Under the pieces are notes generated by a model. It had not been told where the DNA came from and did no database searches. It saw nothing but the letters and a program-made list of their open reading frames with translations. Below are positions 58,809 to 64,000 of a stretch of DNA of 64,000 bases, one piece after another (positions within the stretch are counted from its first letter, which is position 1; each line of letters opens with the position of its first letter). Source of the DNA: Streptomyces avicenniae (GTDB lineage: Bacteria; Actinomycetota; Actinomycetes; Streptomycetales; Streptomycetaceae); assembly GCF_000719135.1 (NCBI RefSeq), contig NZ_JOEK01000007.1:186001-250000 (forward strand), written 5' to 3'. The translations under genes and the position numbers were made by a program.

Positions 58809-59006
58809 ATGAACACCCCTGACAATCACCTCCCCAACCAGCTCACTTGGCGCGCTCCACGCCGGAGTCAGGCCAATGGCGATTGCGTCGAGGTCACGGA
58901 AGGCATCCCCGGCGCCGTCCCCGTACGCGACAGCAAGAACCCAGGCCCCGTGATCGTCATCCGCACACACGCCTGGACGACGTTCACCAACCACCTCAAG
59001 CGCTGA
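58809..59006 (+). CDS. DUF397 protein, copy 2 (tandem duplicate)
   Basis: 65 aa from ATG 58809. The core WRAPRRSQANGDCVEVTEGI and VRDSKNPGPVIVIRTHAWTT is nearly the same as copy 1 in DNA and protein, while the N-terminal 12 residues differ. GGACGGAGGGCGGGC precedes the start. It is separated from copy 1 by a terminator and so may be expressed independently. Confidence 0.9.
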   Translation: MNTPDNHLPNQLTWRAPRRSQANGDCVEVTEGIPGAVPVRDSKNPGPVIVIRTHAWTTFTNHLKR

Positions 59007-59082
59007 ACAGCGGACAAGCCCCGCCCCCGGCGAACGCGGTGGCAGGGCTTCCCGCTCACCCCCGCGGAGTGACGGGGCCGCG

Positions 59083-59478
59083 TCACGCGACCGCGGTGCC
59101 CTCCAGCTCGACCAGCTGCCCCGGGATCGCCAGGCGCGTCACGCCGAGCATCGTGGTGGTCGGCGCCACCCGCGCGGCGCCGAGGCGCCCCGCCAGCACG
59201 CCGTAGTGCTGGAAGAGCACGTCCACGTCGGTCGTGTAGACGTTGAGCCGGACCAGGTTCGCCAGCGACATCCCCGCCTGGTCGAGCACGGCCTCCAGGT
59301 TGTCGAGGCTCAGCGCCAGCTGCCCCGCCATGTCGCCCTCGTGCCGTGGCTTGCCCTCGGCGTCCATCGCGGTCTGCCCCGAGACGAAGAGGGTCCGCGT
59401 GTGCCCGGAGACGACCTCACCCTGGTTGAAGCCCAACTCAGCCGACCACGCCACCGGGTTGATCGCCGTTCGTTCCAT
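59083..59478 (-). CDS. RidA-family (Rid/YjgF/UK114) protein
   Basis: 131 aa from ATG 59478, favoured because GGAG lies 10 nt upstream; GTG 59484 would add two residues. Rid motifs: LFVSGQTAMDAEGKPRHEGD, VRLNVYTTDVDVLFQHY and the C-terminal RLAIPGQLVELEGTAVA. The catalytic Arg of true RidA (about residue 105 in that family) appears replaced in PTTTMLGVTRLA, so it belongs to an Rid2-Rid7-type subgroup or its deaminase activity is altered. It is divergent from the WYL regulator. Confidence 0.88.
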   Translation of the reverse strand: MERTAINPVAWSAELGFNQGEVVSGHTRTLFVSGQTAMDAEGKPRHEGDMAGQLALSLDNLEAVLDQAGMSLANLVRLNVYTTDVDVLFQHYGVLAGRLGAARVAPTTTMLGVTRLAIPGQLVELEGTAVA

Positions 59479-59610
59479 CGCCACATCACTCCATCGGATT
59501 CATCGGACATACGGACGCCCTCAGCTCGGCGAACACCGGCCTCGACGTCGGTGACGAGCCTCCCAATGAATCACGACACCCATCGTCACGTATTCCGATC
59601 GGGCTCCGGC

Positions 59611-59616
59611 TAGGGT
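59611..59616 (+). promoter_or_regulatory. -10 element (TAGGGT) for the WYL regulator
   Basis: TAGGGT ends 6 nt before ATG 59623; leaderless. Confidence 0.6.
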
Positions 59617-59622
59617 TCTCGT

Positions 59623-60597
59623 ATGCGCGCCGACCGCCTGGTCTCGCTGGTGCTCCTGCTGCGCCAGCGCGGTCGGCTGACCGCGGAGACGCTGGCCCGC
59701 GAGCTTGAGGTGTCCACCCGCACCGTGCTGCGGGACATCGACGCGCTGTCCGCGGCGGGCATCCCCGTCTACGCGGAACGCGGCCGACACGGCGGCTTCG
59801 CGTTGCTGCCCGGCTTCAGGACCGAGCTGACCGGGCTGAATCACGACGAGGCCCTTGCCCTGCTCACCGCGGGCTCGGGCCGCGGCGAGCTGGTGTTCGG
59901 CCTCGGCTCCGCCCTCGCCTCCGCCATGCGGAAGGTGGTGGACGCGCTTCCGGCCAGCCACCAGACCTCCGCGAGCGACGCCGCTCAGCGCTTCCTCATC
60001 GACCCGGAGACCGATCTCCTCTCCCGCAGGACGGTGACCGAGGAGGTGCCCGGCTCCACCATGGTCGAGGTGCGGCGCGCGGTGCTCGCCGGGCACAAGC
60101 TGCGCCTCCACTACGCCGCCACGGGCCAGCCGCCGCGCTGGCGCACGGTGGACCCGATCGGTCTGGTCACCGTGCGCGACCGGGCCTATCTGTTGGCCAC
60201 GCGCTCCGGCGAGGACCGCACCTACCGGCTGTCGCGCGTCCTGGCTGCCGAGGAGCTTCCCGAACCGGCCCAGCGCCCCGACCAGGTGGACCTGGACCGG
60301 ATCTGGCGGGAACGCTCGGCGCGGTTCTTCGCGGGCGGCGACCACATGACCGTGCTGCTGCGGCTGAACCCGACGCGGCGGGAGGAGCTGCTGAACACCG
60401 CGCTGGCCGTCCGCGCGGAGGAGCCGGAGGCCGACGGCTGGCTGCGGCTCGACGTGACGTTCCAGGACCGGCGCCACGCCACCTGGGCGCTGTGGCAGCT
60501 CGGGACGGACGGGGAGGCGCTGGCCCCGCAGTCGCTGCGCGTCGCGCTGCGCGAGCGCGCCGCCGCCCTCGCCGCCCGCTACGCGGACCCGGCCTGA
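59623..60597 (+). CDS. DeoR-type HTH regulator with WYL domain
   Basis: 324 aa. HTH_11 at about 5-60 (LVSLVLLLRQRGRLTAETLA, LEVSTRTVLRDIDALSAAGI). WYL domain at about 140-225 (VEVRRAVLAGHKLRLHYAAT; TVDPIGLVTVRDRAYLLATR). C-terminal WCX extension follows. WYL proteins sense nucleotides or small ligands; some control defence islands, others metabolism. The divergent RidA gene is the obvious target. Confidence 0.92.
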   Translation: MRADRLVSLVLLLRQRGRLTAETLARELEVSTRTVLRDIDALSAAGIPVYAERGRHGGFALLPGFRTELTGLNHDEALALLTAGSGRGELVFGLGSALASAMRKVVDALPASHQTSASDAAQRFLIDPETDLLSRRTVTEEVPGSTMVEVRRAVLAGHKLRLHYAATGQPPRWRTVDPIGLVTVRDRAYLLATRSGEDRTYRLSRVLAAEELPEPAQRPDQVDLDRIWRERSARFFAGGDHMTVLLRLNPTRREELLNTALAVRAEEPEADGWLRLDVTFQDRRHATWALWQLGTDGEALAPQSLRVALRERAAALAARYADPA

Positions 60598-60622
60598 CCG
60601 GCGCGCGGCCGGTCCGCACGGT

Positions 60623-61828
60623 TCAGCGCAGCAGCGTGAGCAGGGCGGTGTGGTGGACGGCCTGCACGGTGGGGACGCTGTCGGTGCGGAAGCGTTCGTC
60701 GGTGGCGTGCAGGCCGAGGTGGTCCACGCCGAATCCGGCCGTGGCGGGGATGCCGAGACCGGCGAGGTAGTTGCCGATGTTGGACGGTCCGGCGATCTTC
60801 GGCGCCAGGTGCCGCCGGTGGAGGCGGGCGGCGTCGAGCAGGGCGTGGCGCAGGGGCGCGTCGGGGGGCAGGGCGTAGGCGGGCCAGCGGGTGTGCGTGT
60901 GGACGTGGGTGGGCGGGGTGCCGGGCCAACTGCGGTCCACGCGGGCGGTGGTGGCGGCGAGCAGTTCGGCCGCGGCGGTGCCGTCGAACGTGGGGGTGGT
61001 GCGGATGTCGATGTGGAGCGTGCACAGGTCGGGGGTGACGGAGTAGCCCTCGCCGCCGGTGACGGCCGTGAAGGTCAGCTTCCCGGGCAGCGGGAAATCG
61101 GCCGAGGGGCCGGGGAGTTCGGCGGCGCCGAGTTCGCGGACGAGGTGGGCGGCCTTGTCGATGGCGCCCGGGGTGGTCCGTCTGCCGCCGGAGTGGGAGG
61201 AGACGCCGTGCACGCGGAGGCGTGAGCGGTGGACGCCTCGGCCGCCGATGACGAGGGCGTCGGCGCCGGGGTAGCCGATCATGACCCCGGCGACGTCGCG
61301 GGGGGCGCCCTGGCCCTCGAAGTAGCGTGTGGCGCCGCCGAATCCGCCGGTGTGCTCGTCCAGGTCGAACAGCAGGGTGAGGGTGCCGCGCAGCTGGTCG
61401 GCGTGGGTGGCGAGGCGGGCGGCGAGGTGGCAGAAGACGGCGACGGCGGCCTTGGAGTCGGAGCTGCCACGGCCCCACAGCCAGCCGTCCTCGATCAGGC
61501 CGGACGTGGGCGGGTGCGTCCAGGCGGCCTCGTCGCCGAAGGGCGCGGTGTCGAGGCAGGCGTCGAGGACGAGGCGCGGCCCGGGGCGCCCGCAGGGGAC
61601 GTCGGCGGTGACGGCGACCGGCGCGCCGGTGGCGTCGCGCAGCACGGCGGGCGTCAGGCCGTGGGTGTTCATCCAGCCGGTGAGGGCCTCGATGACGGGC
61701 GCGTACGGGTCGATGCCCCCGCGGCTGGGGATACGGACGAGGGTCTGGGTGAGCCGCAGGACGCTGTCGTGGTCCTCGGTCGCCCAGGCCAGGACGCGCG
61801 CGGGGTCGGGGTGCCGGGGGTGGCCCAC
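60623..61828 (-). CDS. M20-family metallopeptidase (ArgE/DapE/CPG2 type)
   Basis: 401 aa from GTG 61828, AGGCAGGAC upstream. Zinc-site motifs: LDACLDTAPFGDE, LWGRGSSDSKAAVAVF (bridging Asp), and LLFDLDEHTGGFGG with the catalytic acid. The dimerisation lid domain carries RLRVHGVSSHSGGRRTTPGA. It hydrolyses an N-acyl or peptide bond; the specific substrate is not predictable. It is 32 bp downstream of the DUF1707 gene on the same strand. Confidence 0.88.
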   Translation of the reverse strand: MGHPRHPDPARVLAWATEDHDSVLRLTQTLVRIPSRGGIDPYAPVIEALTGWMNTHGLTPAVLRDATGAPVAVTADVPCGRPGPRLVLDACLDTAPFGDEAAWTHPPTSGLIEDGWLWGRGSSDSKAAVAVFCHLAARLATHADQLRGTLTLLFDLDEHTGGFGGATRYFEGQGAPRDVAGVMIGYPGADALVIGGRGVHRSRLRVHGVSSHSGGRRTTPGAIDKAAHLVRELGAAELPGPSADFPLPGKLTFTAVTGGEGYSVTPDLCTLHIDIRTTPTFDGTAAAELLAATTARVDRSWPGTPPTHVHTHTRWPAYALPPDAPLRHALLDAARLHRRHLAPKIAGPSNIGNYLAGLGIPATAGFGVDHLGLHATDERFRTDSVPTVQAVHHTALLTLLR

Positions 61829-61860
61829 GGGTCGGGTGTCCTGCCTTGCCTGGCCGGGCG

Positions 61861-62403
61861 TCAGCGGCGCGCGTGGCGGATCTTGAGGCGGCCGAAGCCC
61901 ATCGTGCCGGTGATCCGGATCGTCGGACCGGCGGGGCCTGGGCGCGCCCGGGGCGTGTAACGGGAGTCCTTCCAGCCGGTGTTCAGGCCTTCGACGTCCA
62001 CGACCGCGTCGCGCGGGACGGTGATCTTCGCCCTGCCGGTGCCGAGGTGCAGCTCGATGTGCACCACCGGGTGCTCGATGACGGCGCGGGACAGGTCCAG
62101 GCGGACGCGTCCGAACGCGGACTCGACCTTCACGTGCCGGGGCACGCGCCACGCGCCGCGCCGTTCGATCCGCCCGCCGTACGCGGCGATGGTGGACGGT
62201 GCCTCGGGCACCTCGTCGGGGAGGGCGTCCAGGGCCGACGCCAGCTCGCCGCGCGTCGCTGCGGCGAGGGCCAGCCCGACGCGTTCGTCCATCTCCTCGT
62301 GGGTGAGGAGCCCTTCGGCGTACGCGTCCTGGAGGCGCCGGACGGCGGCGTCGCGGTCGGCGTCCCCGATCCGTCGCGTGGGCTGGTCCTGCGGGGTGGT
62401 CAC
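61861..62403 (-). CDS. DUF1707 protein with LiaF-like C-terminal domain
   Basis: 180 aa, GTG start. DUF1707 at residues about 9-60 (RIGDADRDAAVRRLQDAYAE, LLTHEEMDERVGLALAAAT), then a beta-helix-like region (VKVESAFGRVRLDLSRAVIE, HPVVHIELHLGTGRAKITVP) as in LiaF/DUF2154 cell-wall stress regulators. No membrane segment. TAGGGT 6 nt upstream of the GTG gives a leaderless start. Confidence 0.88.
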   Translation of the reverse strand: MTTPQDQPTRRIGDADRDAAVRRLQDAYAEGLLTHEEMDERVGLALAAATRGELASALDALPDEVPEAPSTIAAYGGRIERRGAWRVPRHVKVESAFGRVRLDLSRAVIEHPVVHIELHLGTGRAKITVPRDAVVDVEGLNTGWKDSRYTPRARPGPAGPTIRITGTMGFGRLKIRHARR

Positions 62404-62409
62404 GCGTCC

Positions 62410-62415
62410 ACCCTA
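62410..62415 (-). promoter_or_regulatory. -10 element (TAGGGT) for the DUF1707 gene
   Basis: TAGGGT on the minus strand ends 6 nt before GTG 62403. Confidence 0.6.
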
Positions 62416-62530
62416 GCCGCGCCCCCGCGAGGCGTCGCCCGTCCGGGTTTGACTTCCACCGCTGTTGAGGTCGCAGCCTGGGGCGCGGGGCCCGTCCGGG
62501 TCCCGAGCGGCGCAAGGATCGGGAGATTCG

Positions 62531-63370
62531 ATGATCGTCATCACCGGTGCGACGGGACACGTGGGGCACGCGCTGGCGGCGCAGCTCGCGGCAGAGGGCC
62601 ACGCCGTGCGCGGCCTGACCCGCGACCCGGCGCGCGCGACGCTGCCCGCCGGGGTGGAGGCCGCCCCGGCGGACTTCTCCGGGCCCGCCGGGCTGAAGGC
62701 GGCGTTCGCCGGGGCCGACGCGCTCTTCCTCAACCTCGCCGGGGTCGGCGACGCGACCGAGGAGGTCGTGACGGCGGCGGTCCGAGCGGGCGTGACGCGC
62801 GTCGTGATGCTCTCCTCGGGCGCGGTCACCGACGACGAGGCGGACGACCGGGGCGTGATCGCGACCTGGCACGTCGCGGCCGAGCGGACGGTGCGGGCGG
62901 CCGGGGTGGAGTGGACGATGCTGCGGCCGAACATGTTCGCCGTCAACACCCTCGCGTACGCGGGGCAGATCCGCGCCGGGGACGAGGTCCGCGCCCCGCA
63001 CGGCGACGCGGCGCAGGCGCCCGTCCACGAGCGGGACATCGCCGCCGTCGCCGTCCGCGCGCTGCTGGACGACGGGCACCACGGCCGTGCCCACCGCCTC
63101 ACCGGCCCCGAGGCGGTCACGACGGCCGAGCAGGTCCTCACCATCGGGGCGGCGCTCGGCCGCCCGCTGCGCTTCACGGAGCTTTCCGGGCGCGAGGCCG
63201 CCGCGCTGTACGCGCACATGCCGCCGCAGGTCGTCGAGGAGATGCTGGACGCGCTCGGCGCGTCGGTCGGGACGCCGCCGGAGATCACGACGACCGTGCG
63301 GGACGTCACGGGCGTCCCGGCCAGGACGTTCGCGCAGTGGGCCGCCGACCACGTGGCCGACTTCCGCTGA
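62531..63370 (+). CDS. NmrA-like NAD(P)-binding protein (atypical SDR)
   Basis: 279 aa, ATG after GGGAG. Rossmann motif VITGATGHVGHALAAQLAAE at the N-terminus, TRDPARATLPAGVEAAPADF, RVVMLSSGAVTDDEADD and LRPNMFAVNTLAYAGQIRAG. This is the NmrA/quinone-oxidoreductase-2 type of atypical SDR, either an NADPH sensor or a reductase. It is divergent from the DUF1707 gene across 127 bp and followed at 60 bp by the trypco2 gene. Confidence 0.88.
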   Translation: MIVITGATGHVGHALAAQLAAEGHAVRGLTRDPARATLPAGVEAAPADFSGPAGLKAAFAGADALFLNLAGVGDATEEVVTAAVRAGVTRVVMLSSGAVTDDEADDRGVIATWHVAAERTVRAAGVEWTMLRPNMFAVNTLAYAGQIRAGDEVRAPHGDAAQAPVHERDIAAVAVRALLDDGHHGRAHRLTGPEAVTTAEQVLTIGAALGRPLRFTELSGREAAALYAHMPPQVVEEMLDALGASVGTPPEITTTVRDVTGVPARTFAQWAADHVADFR

Positions 63371-63429
63371 AGGCCCGGCGCGCGGGGCCGTTGATACGCT
63401 CGCGGAACGACTCGGCGGCTGGGGGAAAC

Positions 63430-63738
63430 GTGATTCAACTGTCCGAACTGATCGCCCAGTTGCGGCGCGAGCTGGCCGACGCCGTGGCCGAGGGCGACGG
63501 CAAGCCCCTGCGGTTCGACATCGGTTCCGTCGAGCTGGAGGCGACGCTGACCGTGGACCGGGAGGCGACGGCGGACGGCAGGGTCCGCTTCTGGGTGGTC
63601 GAGACGGGCGGCGCCGCGCGCGCCGCGCACGGGGAGACCCAGCGCGTCACCCTCACCCTCCAGCCCCGCGTCCTCGGCCCCGACGGGGCCTACGACAGGG
63701 CGCTGATCGGCGGCGACTCCGTTGACGGCGAGCGCTGA
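63430..63738 (+). CDS. Trypco2 (trypsin-co-occurring domain 2) protein
   Basis: 102 aa, GTG start after CTGGGGGAAAC. The whole protein is the trypco2 domain: VIQLSELIAQLRRELADAVA, PLRFDIGSVELEATLTVDRE, GRVRFWVVETGG, VTLTLQPRVLG. The family was defined by its constant association with trypsin-like proteases in bacterial NTPase-based conflict systems, where it is thought to be a regulator or adaptor. The protease start overlaps this stop. A TACGCT promoter element lies at 63395-63400. Confidence 0.85.
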   Translation: MIQLSELIAQLRRELADAVAEGDGKPLRFDIGSVELEATLTVDREATADGRVRFWVVETGGAARAAHGETQRVTLTLQPRVLGPDGAYDRALIGGDSVDGER

Positions 63739-64000
63739 CGGCGGGGGGAACGGCCTGGTCGCGGGGCGTGTCGCCGAGATCATCGCGCGGCGGGCGGGCG
63801 GCGGCTCTGCGCGGGGCTCCGGCTACCTGATCGCGCCCGGCCGCGTCCTGACCGCCGCGCACGTCGTCCCGGAGGACGCGGCCGGGATCACGGTCCGGTT
63901 CGACGCCGACCTGCCGGGCGAACGGACGGCCGCCGCCGCCGTCGCCTGGCGGCACCGGGCGCTCGACATCGCCGTCCTCACGTACCGGCCCGCGGACGGG
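63722..64000 (+). CDS. Trypsin-like serine protease, N-terminal part (runs off the window)
   Basis: 93 codons visible from a TTG at 63722 (frame open from 63707), overlapping the trypco2 stop by 17 bp; the true start may differ. The catalytic His is in RVLTAAHVV and the Asp in HRALDIAVLTY; GSGYLIAPG precedes. The Ser motif and any following domain (NACHT, TPR or WD40 are usual) lie beyond the window. No signal peptide is visible, so it is a cytosolic protease. Confidence 0.85.
   Translation, partial: MTASADGGGNGLVAGRVAEIIARRAGGGSARGSGYLIAPGRVLTAAHVVPEDAAGITVRFDADLPGERTAAAAVAWRHRALDIAVLTYRPADG

Larger units (their letters stand above)
58508..59050 (+). repeat. Tandem duplication of DUF397 gene plus terminator
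   Basis: About 160 bp from TTGGCGCGCTCC onward recurs about 340 bp downstream with few changes. The hairpin AGCCCC...GGGCT with the GCGAACGCGG or CCGAACGCGG loop is duplicated too (58689-58728 and about 59014-59049). Confidence 0.7.

Noticed and set aside
60623..63352. 909-codon minus-strand frame through the NmrA-like, DUF1707 and M20 genes
   Set aside because: Only the part below 61828 has peptidase motifs; the rest is antisense to the NmrA-like gene or out of frame with DUF1707.

Overview
The window is very GC-rich actinobacterial DNA, almost certainly from a Streptomyces or a close relative. The signs are GTG/TTG starts, GTGA/ATGA overlaps, many leaderless genes (TAnnnT followed 6-7 nt later by the start codon), and a run of Streptomyces chromosomal landmarks: an AfsK-type kinase with a PQQ propeller, purU, an NsdA-like regulator, a DmdR1/DtxR iron regulator beside the SIS-domain gene nagS, pdxH and citrate synthase 2, a conservon (cvnABCD plus P450) and serC. 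I see no tRNA, rRNA, CRISPR array, insertion sequence or phage gene.

Layout. 1-7.8 kb: leftward partial gene with paired operators; membrane EEP-family protein; 4-TM protein; AfsK; TetR; FAD monooxygenase. 7.8-12.3 kb: stress-signalling block (HATPase anti-sigma type kinase, STAS antagonist, ECF-like sigma, zinc-finger/DinB-like anti-sigma candidate), purU and a short conserved gene. 12.3-18.5 kb: Pro/Gln-rich TQ-motif membrane protein, NsdA-like regulator, prim-pol-like protein, orphan ABC ATPase, XRE regulator, VOC protein. 18.5-24.6 kb: lipoprotein, dmdR1, nagS with a DasR-type site, PAS/GAF sensor, a damaged CGNR/VOC pair, a 12-codon ORF followed by strongly folded RNA, pdxH. 24.7-29.7 kb: citA-phzF operon, DUF1992, SDR/TetR pair with twin operators, methyltransferase. 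29.8-35.7 kb: glucarate-dehydratase-like enzyme plus sodium symporter, and a FAD/Fe-S oxidase of the lactate/glycolate type. 35.8-41.2 kb: conservon with a P450 lacking the ExxR motif, then serC. 41.4-48.9 kb: cupin, two MFS exporters, MocR regulator, acetyltransferase/TetR with twin operators, NlpC/P60 hydrolase. 48.9-56.1 kb: a large caspase-NACHT-WD40 protein translationally coupled to an alpha/beta hydrolase, divergent from a membrane protein and an M48 metalloprotease. 56.1-59.0 kb: small membrane proteins and a whiJ/abaA-like cluster (HATPase remnant, Scr1-type HTH, two DUF397 proteins). 59.1-64 kb: RidA/WYL pair, M20 peptidase, DUF1707 protein, NmrA-like protein, and at the right edge a trypco2 gene coupled to the start of a trypsin-like protease.

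The most striking accessory content is the caspase/NACHT/propeller locus at 48.9-56.1 kb and the trypco2/trypsin locus that runs off the right edge. Both have the domain make-up of NTPase-controlled protease systems thought to act in biological conflict or programmed cell death in multicellular bacteria. The best unexplained non-coding element is the structured RNA with its own promoter and mini-ORF at 23.61-23.85 kb.

All coordinates and motifs were read by eye. Family names rest on motif recognition, not on a database search, and comparisons with S. coelicolor gene order are from memory.
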